Under the pieces are notes generated by a model. The model had not been told where the DNA came from, ran no database searches, and saw nothing but the letters and a program-made list of their open reading frames with translations. From assembly GCF_020911925.1 (NCBI RefSeq), contig NZ_CP087134.1, positions 1,922,001 through 1,986,000 on the forward strand: DNA of 64,000 nt. Direction: 5' to 3'. Shown here piece by piece: positions 51,196-58,926 of the stretch (the stretch's first letter is position 1; each line of letters opens with the position of its first letter). The DNA is from Flavobacterium cupriresistens (lineage in GTDB: Bacteria; Bacteroidota; Bacteroidia; Flavobacteriales; Flavobacteriaceae). The translations under genes and the position numbers were made by a program.

Positions 51196-51528
51196 CTATT
51201 TTTTTAGAGCAGCATCTACTTCCTTAGCTGTTTTTACAGTTCCGTCTTTAGCGGCTTTTGCAGCTGCTTCTACTTTATCTGCTCCTTTTTTAGTCGCGTC
51301 TTTAACATCATCAGCGGCTTTTTTGGTAGCATCTTTTACGTCCTGTGCAGCATCTTCTGTTTTGCTTACAGCGCTGTCTTTCACTTCTTCAAGATCTGTA
51401 GTTAACGAATCTACCTTGTTTCCAAGTGTTAATTCTTCTTCAGGTTTTGTTTCTTTTTTGTCTCCGCAAGATTGTACAGTAACTGCTAATAGAGCAACAA
51501 CAGCTAAACTTAAAATTTGTTTTTTCAT
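51196..51528 (-). CDS. Small lipoprotein with Lys/Ala/Asp-rich helical repeats
   Basis: A 110-residue protein with lipobox VQSC (Cys21). The mature part has repeated 11-residue-like motifs (KDATKKAADDVKDATKKGAD) that predict a long amphipathic helix, like LEA or apolipoprotein-type proteins. No domain is recognised. It may act as an envelope stress or spacer lipoprotein, but this is a guess. Own terminator; upstream promoter unclear. Confidence 0.75.
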   Translation of the reverse strand: MKKQILSLAVVALLAVTVQSCGDKKETKPEEELTLGNKVDSLTTDLEEVKDSAVSKTEDAAQDVKDATKKAADDVKDATKKGADKVEAAAKAAKDGTVKTAKEVDAALKK

Positions 51529-51781
51529 GATTAATTAGATTTTTAAATAGATTAAATTATAAAGGTTATAAAGCTGAAAAAATAAAAGTACAAATTTTAA
51601 AATGATTGAGCTCTTTGTGCGATTATCTTTCTTTTTACTGAAAGACAATTCTTGTGCCAAAGTTTTAAACTTACTAAAAATTCTATAAAAGCTTTTTTAG
51701 ATATTGCAATTGATGAGTGGACGAATAGCGTTTCTAATTTGATCTTATGACTGTGCGATAAGCTGTTAAGTGTTTTTGTTG

Positions 51782-52384
51782 TTATTTCGCTTGTGTCAAA
51801 TAATCAGAAGTACTTAAATGACCTTCCTGGCTTAGCGTAATGCGAAACATTATAGTTAAGTTTTTCCCGGCTTTAACAATTCCCAGTGCAGCCTGTGGAG
51901 GCGCCATTTCAAAATCGGCAAAAGTGATTTGGTTAGACCCCTGTAAAATAATGTTTCCATTAGTGCTCGCTGTACTGATCTGGGTTTTATAGTCTTTACT
52001 CACCCCGGCAATGGTGTAAGTTCCAAGTAATACCCAGGTTGTTTCGTTTATCTGAGTGGCTGATTTTAAAACATACTTGATATTTTTATGTGTTTTGGTC
52101 TCTAAAGTTTCATAGGCGATTTCATCCATACTTGTTTTAGGGCTTTTTATACTTTCTGCCGGAAGGGTAACGGTTAAGTTGTTAATCTCTGTTAATTTAG
52201 AACCTTTAACAGTTAAGTTAGCAATACCGCTTCCTTCCGAAGATTTCATTACCCAGTCGTGTACGGTTGAAGTGCCGGCAACTTCAAAAGCCGATTTGGC
52301 CACCAGATAGTTTTTTTGTGCGTTGAGTTGTAAGGATACGATTGTAAAAAGTACGGTCAATAAAATTGATTTAATTGTCTTCAT
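51782..52384 (-). CDS. YceI-family exported protein
   Basis: A 200-residue protein with signal peptide 1-22 (ILLTVLFTIVSLQLNA). The YceI lipocalin-like fold shows EVAGTSTVHDWVM, EINNLTVTLPAESI, MDEIAYETL and AGVSKDYKTQIS. YceI proteins bind long isoprenoid chains in the periplasm; in E. coli YceI is base-inducible. Here the ligand is not known, though a polyprenyl synthase lies 2 kb away. Single gene. Confidence 0.88.
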   Translation of the reverse strand: MKTIKSILLTVLFTIVSLQLNAQKNYLVAKSAFEVAGTSTVHDWVMKSSEGSGIANLTVKGSKLTEINNLTVTLPAESIKSPKTSMDEIAYETLETKTHKNIKYVLKSATQINETTWVLLGTYTIAGVSKDYKTQISTASTNGNIILQGSNQITFADFEMAPPQAALGIVKAGKNLTIMFRITLSQEGHLSTSDYLTQAK

Positions 52385-52477
52385 TTTTAATAATGTATTG
52401 GTTAGTCTTTTTAAATAAGGAAATCTCTATCTCGATCAGGTTTTGCAGTATTGAAAACGACCCCTTATTTCTTAGAT

Positions 52478-52485
52478 CAAATGTA
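52478..52485 (-). promoter_or_regulatory. -7 box of the YceI gene
   Basis: Minus strand reads TACATTTG, matching TANNTTTG, 94 bases before the start codon. It lies within a weak CCCCTTATTT / AAATGTATGGGG inverted repeat. Confidence 0.45.
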
Positions 52486-52811
52486 TGGGGAACACCTAAA
52501 AACGGGCATGATAAAAGTCATGGTTAAAAAGGTATTAAAGTCCTATACTAATTAACCCGGTATTAGAGGATGTGTTTCTCTTTTCAGTAAGAGTCTTGTT
52601 TTTACTGTTTTGAATTGAAATAATCGAATTTTTAAAGAAGTTTCTCTATCGAATTTTAATTGCTTTTTTTGAAGCTTTAAAAAAGAAATACCGCCATTTA
52701 AAAGACTTTAGAGATTAGAGAACAATAAAAGTGGAGAGGATCGTAATTTTCTAAAATACGGCTATTTAGGAAGATTGACTTTAAAAAATAGAAAAAAACA
52801 ACAAAAGTGCT

Positions 52812-52819
52812 TAAATTTG
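52812..52819 (+). promoter_or_regulatory. -7 box of rlmN, possibly leaderless
   Basis: TAAATTTG ends five bases before the rlmN start codon, so transcription starting 4-6 bases after it would put the first base at or next to ATG. A -33 box is not clear. Confidence 0.5.
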
Positions 52820-52823
52820 CACC

Positions 52824-53867
52824 ATGCAAATCGAGAAAAAAGACATACGAGCCTTATCAAAAGATCAATTACGGGATTTTTTTGTCGCCAATAACGACAA
52901 AGCCTTCCGTGGCAACCAAGTCTATGAATGGTTATGGAGTAAAGGAGCACACAGTTTTGAGGATATGACCAATGTAGCCAAACCTACAAGGGCCATGTTG
53001 GAGAATAATTTTGTAATCAACCACATTAAGGTTGATACTATGCAGCGCAGTAGCGACGGAACCGTAAAAAATGCAGTCCGTTTACATGATGGTTTGGTGG
53101 TAGAATCCGTTTTGATTCCTACCGAAACCCGAACAACAGCCTGTGTTTCCAGTCAGGTGGGCTGCAGTTTAGATTGTAATTTTTGTGCCACAGCAAGATT
53201 AAAAAGAATGCGAAATCTGGAACCGGGAGAAATCTATGATCAGGTTCTAGCTATTGATAAAGAAAGTCGTTTGTATCACAATCACCCATTGTCGAATATT
53301 GTTTTTATGGGAATGGGAGAGCCTTTAATGAATTATAACAATGTCATTAAAGCAATCGATATGATTACCTCTACAGAAGGTCTGGGAATGTCACCAAAAC
53401 GTATCATGGTTTCGACATCCGGAATTCCGAAAATGATTAAAAAAATGGCCGATGATGATGTGAAATTCAAATTAGCGGTTTCCTTGCATTCAGCTATTGA
53501 TGAAATTCGCGCGAAGATCATGCCTTTTAGTAAAAATTTCCCGCTGGCAGACTTGCGTGAAGCTTTGGAATATTGGTACAGAAAGACCAAAAACAAAATC
53601 TCGTACGAATATGTGGTTTGGAAAGGAATTAACGACGATAAAGCCTCAATTGATGCCCTGGTTAAGTTTTGCAAATATGTACCTTGTAAAGTAAATTTAA
53701 TTGAATACAACCCAATTGACGATGGAGAATTTCAACAAGCTTCAGAAGAATCTATATTAGCTTATATAAAAGCATTAGAGAATATCGGAGTAGTGGTAAA
53801 AGTACGTCGAAGCAGAGGAAAAGATATCGATGCCGCCTGCGGGCAATTGGCAAATAAAGAAGGATAG
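52824..53867 (+). CDS. rlmN: Dual-specificity RNA methyltransferase RlmN
   Basis: A 347-residue radical SAM protein. The iron-sulfur cluster cysteines are in CSLDCNFC (Cys114, 118, 121), with the conserved MGMGEPLMN, KRIMVSTSG and the C-terminal methyl-carrying Cys339 in DIDAACGQL. It methylates C2 of A2503 in 23S rRNA and A37 in tRNA using two SAM molecules. It starts only five bases after a -7 box, and it has a terminator. Length matches the E. coli enzyme family. Confidence 0.96.
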   Translation: MQIEKKDIRALSKDQLRDFFVANNDKAFRGNQVYEWLWSKGAHSFEDMTNVAKPTRAMLENNFVINHIKVDTMQRSSDGTVKNAVRLHDGLVVESVLIPTETRTTACVSSQVGCSLDCNFCATARLKRMRNLEPGEIYDQVLAIDKESRLYHNHPLSNIVFMGMGEPLMNYNNVIKAIDMITSTEGLGMSPKRIMVSTSGIPKMIKKMADDDVKFKLAVSLHSAIDEIRAKIMPFSKNFPLADLREALEYWYRKTKNKISYEYVVWKGINDDKASIDALVKFCKYVPCKVNLIEYNPIDDGEFQQASEESILAYIKALENIGVVVKVRRSRGKDIDAACGQLANKEG

Positions 53868-53886
53868 TTTTTTAATTATACAGCAT

Positions 53887-53935
53887 AAAAAAGCATTAAA
53901 GACGAGATTTAGATCTGTTTTTAATGTTTTTTTTT
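53887..53935 (+). terminator. Probable terminator of rlmN
   Basis: AAAAAAGCATTAAA pairs with TTTTTAATGTTTTTTTT around a 17-base loop (one G-U pair) and ends in a long T run, 20 bases past the stop codon. Confidence 0.65.
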
Positions 53936-54002
53936 GGCAAAAAAGGTTTTGGTTTTTAGAGTGTATCAGAGATCAAGTTTAAAAGTTGTGGAGAAGTAAA
54001 AA

Positions 54003-54030
54003 TCTCGCAAAGTCGCAGAGTCACAAAGTT
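54003..54030. repeat. Single-arm copy of the CGCAAAGTCGCAGAG repeat
   Basis: Matches one arm of the hairpin at 33129-33156 with one difference (TCACAAAG versus TCGCAAAG) but has no second arm. It lies in the 657-base gap after rlmN. Confidence 0.75.
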
Positions 54031-54163
54031 TAATCGCTGCGTTTGTGCTTTCGATGGAGGAGATGTGGTGAAAGTGAATAGTGTTAATCAATACTAGTTT
54101 AGCATTTTATTGAAGCATTAATCGTTACATTGTCAATCGTTAAAGCCCTATTTCCTGCACTTC

Positions 54164-54263
54164 TGTCCTTTCGACGAAGGAGAAATCACATCCAATATTC
54201 TACAAAGATTGGCGATTTTCTTTACGGAATTTCTTGTGTGATTTCTCCTTCGTCGAAATGACA
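54164..54263. repeat. 100-bp palindromic dispersed element with 27-bp arms
   Basis: Arms 54164-54190 and 54237-54263 are complementary at 26 of 27 bases (core TTTCGACGAAGGAGAAATCA). Elements with a very similar arm are known to recur in many bacterial genomes. A shorter degenerate copy of the arm is near 54045. The duplicated tail CGGGGTGTTTTTTTT follows at 54266-54300. Nothing else is seen in the gap before the polyprenyl synthase. Confidence 0.8.
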
Positions 54264-54508
54264 AGCGGGGTGTTTTTTTTGTAAACGGGGTGTTTTTTTT
54301 AGATAAATTAAACTTTCAAATTCAATTTTTTACTACTCGACAGGTTTTGTACTTGATCCTCTATCAGAATCAAATCGATTGAGGATTGGTGCTAAAAAAA
54401 GATTCTGTTGCAGAATGTTTATCGGTTCGCATCCGTAAACTTTAAAATTAGTGCATAAAATGTTGACATACTAATCTAAAATACGCTACGTTTTTTTATT
54501 TAAAATAG

Positions 54509-54516
54509 TATATTTG
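54509..54516 (+). promoter_or_regulatory. -7 box of the polyprenyl synthase gene
   Basis: TATATTTG ends eight bases before the start codon, so the leader would be only about 2-5 bases. A -33 box is not clear. Confidence 0.5.
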
Positions 54517-54524
54517 GAATCGAA

Positions 54525-55502
54525 ATGAATATTACCTCTCAAATAAAACAGCCCATTTTTAACGAGATGGAACTTTTTGAAAAAAAGTTCCATGAATCGA
54601 TGACCTCAAAGGTCGCATTACTGAACCGTATTACGTATTATATCGTAAACCGTAAAGGAAAACAAATGCGTCCAATGTTTGTTTTTCTGACTGCAAAAAT
54701 GGTTTCGGGTGGAATTGTAAACGAAAGAACCTATCGCGGAGCATCGGTAATAGAGCTGATTCATACCGCAACTCTCGTACATGATGATGTGGTGGATGAC
54801 AGTAATCGTCGTCGTGGGTTTTTCTCGATCAATGCACTTTGGAAAAATAAAATCGCGGTTTTAGTTGGGGATTATTTACTGTCAAAAGGACTACTGCTTT
54901 CTATTGATAATGGTGATTTTGATTTGCTCCGAATTATTTCTGTTGCTGTTCGCGAAATGAGCGAGGGAGAATTACTTCAAATCGAAAAAGCCAGAAGACT
55001 CGATATTACTGAAGAGGTTTATTACGAAATTATCCGAAAGAAGACGGCGACACTTATTGCTGCTTGTTGTGCACTTGGTGCAAAATCGGTAATCGAAGAC
55101 GATGCGCAGGTAGAAAACATGCGCAAGTTTGGGGAGCTTATCGGTATGGCTTTTCAAATCAAAGACGATTTATTTGACTATAGCGAAGAAGCCATCGGAA
55201 AACCAACCGGAATTGATATTAAAGAACAAAAAATGACTTTGCCTTTAATTCATGTACTCAATAATTGTACACCGCAGGAAAAAAAATGGGTAATTAACTC
55301 GATCAAAAACCACAACAAAGACAAGAAAAGGGTTAAAGAAGTGATTGCCTTTGTCAAAGACCATAATGGCTTGACTTATGCCGAAAACAAAATGGTCGAA
55401 TTCCAGCAGGAAGCACTTTCATTACTTCAAAATTTTGAAGACTCTGAATACAAAGCCGCTTTGACTTTGATGGTGAATTATGTTATTGAGAGAAAGAAAT
55501 AA
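54525..55502 (+). CDS. Trans-polyprenyl diphosphate synthase
   Basis: A 325-residue helical isoprenyl synthase. The two Asp-rich motifs are DDVVDD in LVHDDVVDDSNRRRG (first, with flanking Arg) and the second in FQIKDDLFDYSEEAIGKPTG; GKQMRP lies upstream. It condenses isopentenyl diphosphate onto an allylic starter to make a long trans chain for menaquinone, probably octaprenyl. The second motif is KDDLFDY as in IspB-type enzymes. It stands alone, in the cytosol. Confidence 0.93.
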   Translation: MNITSQIKQPIFNEMELFEKKFHESMTSKVALLNRITYYIVNRKGKQMRPMFVFLTAKMVSGGIVNERTYRGASVIELIHTATLVHDDVVDDSNRRRGFFSINALWKNKIAVLVGDYLLSKGLLLSIDNGDFDLLRIISVAVREMSEGELLQIEKARRLDITEEVYYEIIRKKTATLIAACCALGAKSVIEDDAQVENMRKFGELIGMAFQIKDDLFDYSEEAIGKPTGIDIKEQKMTLPLIHVLNNCTPQEKKWVINSIKNHNKDKKRVKEVIAFVKDHNGLTYAENKMVEFQQEALSLLQNFEDSEYKAALTLMVNYVIERKK

Positions 55503-55544
55503 ATTTTTTCTTTTTGAACAATCATCCATTGGCGTTGCCCTGTA

Positions 55545-56066
55545 TTATTTCAATTGAAGTTTCATCATAATATCGGTTTGTGGATCATTTCCCAAAACAA
55601 AAATGTGTTTGTCAAATGCTATAAAACCATTTTTGGTATAGAAACTAAGTGCTCTCTTGTTTTCTTCCCAAACCCCCAACCAAACATAGTCAGCCTCTTT
55701 TTGTTTGGCTACCTGAATTGCTTTTTCGTAAAGTAGTTGTCCCACGCTTTGTCCGTGAAATTCTTTCGGCACATAAATTCGTTCAATTTCTACTGCTTTA
55801 GTATCCTTTAACTCAGTCTGGGATTCGCCGAAGTTCAGTTTTAAATAGCCAATTATGGCACCGTCAAGAACAGCAAAATAAAATTCGGAGTTCTTGTTGT
55901 TGAGTTCATTAGTCAATTTTTCTGTTGAAAAATGTTCGTCTAAATATTGCGTCATGTCTTCTTCAGAGTTGTCTCCCGAAAAAGTTTCAGAAAAAGTTTG
56001 TCTTCCAATTTTCTGCAATTGCGCAATATCTTCCAGTGTTACTTTTTGAATGGTGCTATTTTTCAT
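55545..56066 (-). CDS. GNAT-family N-acetyltransferase
   Basis: About 173 residues from MKNSTIQKVTLEDI (56066); a frame extending 30 codons further is not supported. Motif A is seen as VEIERIYVPKEFHGQSVGQLLYEKAI (QSVGQL in place of the usual GxGxG/A), then WLGVWEENKRALSFYTKNGFIAFDKHIF, the normal end. Substrate unknown; the fold resembles amino-acid or protein N-terminal acetyltransferases. Single gene, convergent with the polyprenyl synthase. Confidence 0.85.
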   Translation of the reverse strand: MKNSTIQKVTLEDIAQLQKIGRQTFSETFSGDNSEEDMTQYLDEHFSTEKLTNELNNKNSEFYFAVLDGAIIGYLKLNFGESQTELKDTKAVEIERIYVPKEFHGQSVGQLLYEKAIQVAKQKEADYVWLGVWEENKRALSFYTKNGFIAFDKHIFVLGNDPQTDIMMKLQLK

Positions 56067-56404
56067 AAAATTTAAAAGTGTTTCTTTTTTGGAATTTTTG
56101 TAAATCCATCCCGGTCTTTTCAAGATTGGTACAAGAATCTCATTCAAAAATACCAAATTAAGAAGTAGTTTACAATTTCAGCGTTAACTTTGGAAGTGAA
56201 TTTTAGTAACAAAGAAAAAATAATTAGCTTTTTTTTAATTTAATAAAAACGCTTATCCCTTTAAAAATAAGCACTGTAAGATTGGAATTTGGAATTTAAA
56301 AAGTTTGGAATTTAAATTTCACTATTTCGATGCAACCATTTTACAGCTTCAATCGTCTATGCTAATAGAAGACTATTTCAAAACCAAAACCAGAACGCTT
56401 ATTA
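56067..56404. other. Divergent 338-base gap with a GGAATTT repeat
   Basis: Between the GNAT gene and the sigma factor the repeat TTGGAATTTGGAATTTAA lies at 56282-56317 and recurs at 63943-64000. No clear TANNTTTG was found for either gene. No other structure noticed. Confidence 0.45.
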
Positions 56405-56965
56405 ATGAAAATTATTCAGTTACATCAGGAAGAAACCAAAATCATAAAGTTAGCTGTCGAAAACAATCGACAAGCGCAACAGCAGATTTACAGTAGGTTT
56501 TCTCCAAAAATGCTGAGTGTCTGCAGACAATATATAAAAGACATTCAGTTGGCGGAAGATGTAATGATAACTGCTTTTATGAAAGTGTTTACCCACCTAA
56601 ACAAATTTGAGCACAAAGGAAGTTTTGAAGGTTGGATCCGACGGATTATGGTCAACGAATGTATCTCGTATTTAAGAGTTCAGAAAAAAGTAAAATTTGT
56701 TGAAGACGAGATTTATATAGAAGAAAGTTTTAATGCCATAGACAGCCAGTTTTCAATAGAGCAAATCCAGTTTTTAATAGACGCTTTGCCAGACGGTTAT
56801 AAAATGGTTTTCAACTTATATGCGATCGAAGGATACAAACACAATGAAATAGCGAAGATGTTAGGAATTAGTGAAGGAACATCAAAATCGCAATTATCGC
56901 ACGCTAGAAAAATGCTGCAAACACAAATTAAAATAGTAAAAAAACAAGACAATGGAACCGAATAA
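56405..56965 (+). CDS. ECF-type RNA polymerase sigma factor
   Basis: A 186-residue sigma-70 ECF protein. Region 2 is seen as YSRFSPKMLSVCRQYIKDIQLAEDVMITAFMKVFTHL and region 4 as LIDALPDGYKMVFNLYAIEGYKHNEIAKMLGISEGTSKSQLSHARKML. The order and spacing fit group ECF (Bacteroidota type). It should direct transcription of an envelope regulon. The next gene overlaps by 14 bases and encodes a likely anti-sigma factor; the third gene is an outer-membrane protein. Confidence 0.92.
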   Translation: MKIIQLHQEETKIIKLAVENNRQAQQQIYSRFSPKMLSVCRQYIKDIQLAEDVMITAFMKVFTHLNKFEHKGSFEGWIRRIMVNECISYLRVQKKVKFVEDEIYIEESFNAIDSQFSIEQIQFLIDALPDGYKMVFNLYAIEGYKHNEIAKMLGISEGTSKSQLSHARKMLQTQIKIVKKQDNGTE

Positions 56966-57689
56966 TTTTGAAAAGGATTTCCGTGAAAAGCTAAACCAAC
57001 GCAAGATTGAACCAAGCGACAAAGCCTGGGATCGATTAGACGCTATGTTGAATGTTGCGGAGAAAGAGGAGCCTGTAGTTCGATCTCACTCATTTTTGGC
57101 TTTGAGGAAAAGAGGTCTGTATATCGCAGCCAGCATTGTCGGTTTTTTATTGGTAGGGACATTCTTTTTTAATCAAAAGAAGAGTGTTGTTGAAACGCCT
57201 GTTAAGAATGTTGTTGTTGAGCAAAACAGCCCAAAAGACACAATAGAAAAGCAAAATATACTAAATACTACTTTAGATAAAAAAGAAGTTGTAGTCTCAG
57301 AAAAAACGGCAATTCAGAATGCACAGCATTCAAAAAACACAGAGAAAATTTCAAATGAAAAATTAAGTAAAATAACTAAAAACAATGAAAAACAAGTAGC
57401 GGAGTCTTCAATCAATAATCAATCATCACAAGCAGTCAATCACCAAATGCCTGCCTCGGAAAAACAAAAAAACGAAGCGGTAGAAGTGCTGTTAAATACA
57501 GCAGAAAAAACAATTGTAGCAGAGAATACGGCTAAAACAAAAGCTAAAGTAAAAGTCAATGCCAATGATTTGCTTCAACAGGTCGATGGTGAACTAGAGC
57601 TTTCGTTTAGAGAAAAAGTAATCACGAAGGTGAATAAAAATTATCAAACCGTAAAAGGAGCATTAGCAAACCGTAATCAACAGGATTAG
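56952..57689 (+). CDS. Probable transmembrane anti-sigma factor / ECF-linked protein
   Basis: A 245-residue protein with one membrane segment (LYIAASIVGFLLVGTFFF, about 57-74). The cytoplasmic part is short and charged (DRLDAMLNVAEKEE) and the outer part is long, low complexity and rich in Lys, Glu, Asn and Gln. No family is recognised. It overlaps the sigma factor by 14 bases and is the usual place for an anti-sigma factor, so that role is inferred from context alone. Confidence 0.6.
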   Translation: MEPNNFEKDFREKLNQRKIEPSDKAWDRLDAMLNVAEKEEPVVRSHSFLALRKRGLYIAASIVGFLLVGTFFFNQKKSVVETPVKNVVVEQNSPKDTIEKQNILNTTLDKKEVVVSEKTAIQNAQHSKNTEKISNEKLSKITKNNEKQVAESSINNQSSQAVNHQMPASEKQKNEAVEVLLNTAEKTIVAENTAKTKAKVKVNANDLLQQVDGELELSFREKVITKVNKNYQTVKGALANRNQQD

Positions 57690-57703
57690 TGGTGTTTAAA
57701 AGC

Positions 57704-57773
57704 CATCAATCTAAAATCATCAATCATCATTCATCAATCAAAAATCATCAATCAAAAATCACCAATCATGAAA
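57704..57773. repeat. 14-bp tandem repeat, five copies, ending on a start codon
   Basis: Units at 57704, 57718, 57732, 57746 and 57760, consensus CATCAATCAAAAAT. The first, second and fifth differ somewhat; the fifth contains the ATG (57768) of the next gene. It fills the intergenic gap. Confidence 0.85.
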
Positions 57774-58799
57774 AATTTTACCCTATACCTCGTTATCCTG
57801 GTTTTTTTATTTGTCAGCAAAGTGCTGGGACAGGAAACTTTTGAATCGAAAGCATCAAGTATTGCCAGAAAAATAGAAAGGGTCACCAAAGAACAAAAGA
57901 AAATTCTGAAAGAAGAAGTTGAAGCTGTAAACGTTCAATTGTCTGAAGGAAAGATAACACAAGAACAAGCAGACAAACGCAAAAAAGAATTAGCAGAAGC
58001 CAGAGCAGTAATCATCGAGGAAAAAGTGACTTTGGCGCAGAACGAACTTAACGATTTAGTACAGCAAAAAGTAGATGGAAAAATCAAAGAACAAGATTCG
58101 TCCCGCATTTATATGATTCGTTGGGAAAGAGACAAATGCAATAAAGATTCAATTCGTGGTGAAAAGAGAACAACGTCACAGTTTGTATTTGCGACGGGTC
58201 TAAACAACATGATGATTGACGGGAAACTTCAGGATTCGAATTACAGTTTTATAGGTTCACATTTTTATGAATGGGGTTTTACCTATAACACCAGACTGAT
58301 GAAAAACGATAATTTATTGCATGCTAAATATGGTTTGTCATTAATGTACAACAATATTCGCCCGACAAAAAACCGCAGTTTTGTGGTAGACGGAGATCAG
58401 ACCAATCTGGAAATCAATGCCGTAAATTTAAGCGAATCCCGCTTTAGAAATGTATATATCGTTTTGCCGGTACACTTAGAATTTGATTTTACCAAACCTC
58501 AAGTAAAAGACGGAAAAACCTATTTCAGAACCCATAAAAGTTTCCGATTTGGTGTTGGAGGTTATGCCGGAATTAATGTAAAATCGAAACAGATTCTAAA
58601 ATTCGAAGAAGAAGATTTAAAATATAAAACAACTATAAAAGGAGATTATAATGTCAATAATTTTATTTACGGATTAAGTTCTTATATCGGATACCGAGAT
58701 ATCAGTTTGTATTTAAAATACGATTTGAATCCGTTGTTTAAGGATAACTTAGTGAAAGAGAATAACATTTCGCTAGGATTACGTTTTGATTTGAATTAA
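57768..58799 (+). CDS. Outer-membrane beta-barrel protein with N-terminal coiled coil
   Basis: A 343-residue exported protein: signal peptide to about 21 (YLVILVFLFVSKVLGQ), a charged coiled coil to about 100 (ERVTKEQKKILKEEVEAVN), then beta-strand pattern with a final aromatic-rich strand (NNISLGLRFDLN) as in PorT/OmpA-type barrels. No family is certain. It is third in the ECF cluster, so it may be a regulon member or a sensing partner. A 14-bp tandem array precedes the start codon. Confidence 0.72.
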   Translation: MKNFTLYLVILVFLFVSKVLGQETFESKASSIARKIERVTKEQKKILKEEVEAVNVQLSEGKITQEQADKRKKELAEARAVIIEEKVTLAQNELNDLVQQKVDGKIKEQDSSRIYMIRWERDKCNKDSIRGEKRTTSQFVFATGLNNMMIDGKLQDSNYSFIGSHFYEWGFTYNTRLMKNDNLLHAKYGLSLMYNNIRPTKNRSFVVDGDQTNLEINAVNLSESRFRNVYIVLPVHLEFDFTKPQVKDGKTYFRTHKSFRFGVGGYAGINVKSKQILKFEEEDLKYKTTIKGDYNVNNFIYGLSSYIGYRDISLYLKYDLNPLFKDNLVKENNISLGLRFDLN

Positions 58800-58826
58800 G
58801 TATGAGATTACGTTTAGTTAGTCGGA

Positions 58827-58853
58827 AGGCGTCTCGGAAGGGACGCTTTTTTT
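58827..58853 (+). terminator. Terminator of the outer-membrane protein gene
   Basis: Stem GCGTC / GACGC at 58829-58833 and 58842-58846 with an eight-base loop and seven T after it; 28 bases after the stop codon. Confidence 0.65.
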
Positions 58854-58926
58854 GTGCAAAATCAGCAGATTTAAAGATTGATTTATGTACTTTTACTGAC
58901 TTCAAATTTTTAAAATATATTACATT

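Larger units (their letters stand above)
52385..52823. other. 439-base gap with opposed promoters, no gene seen
   Basis: Between yceI and rlmN, the -7 boxes at 52478-52485 (minus) and 52812-52819 (plus) are the only features recognised. CCCCTTATTT and AAATGTATGGGG flank the first of these and form a weak inverted repeat that might be a regulator site. No open frame or strong hairpin noticed. Confidence 0.45.

Noticed and set aside
52812..52819. Riboswitch or leader RNA upstream of rlmN
   Set aside because: The -7 box is five bases before the start codon, so there is no leader to fold.
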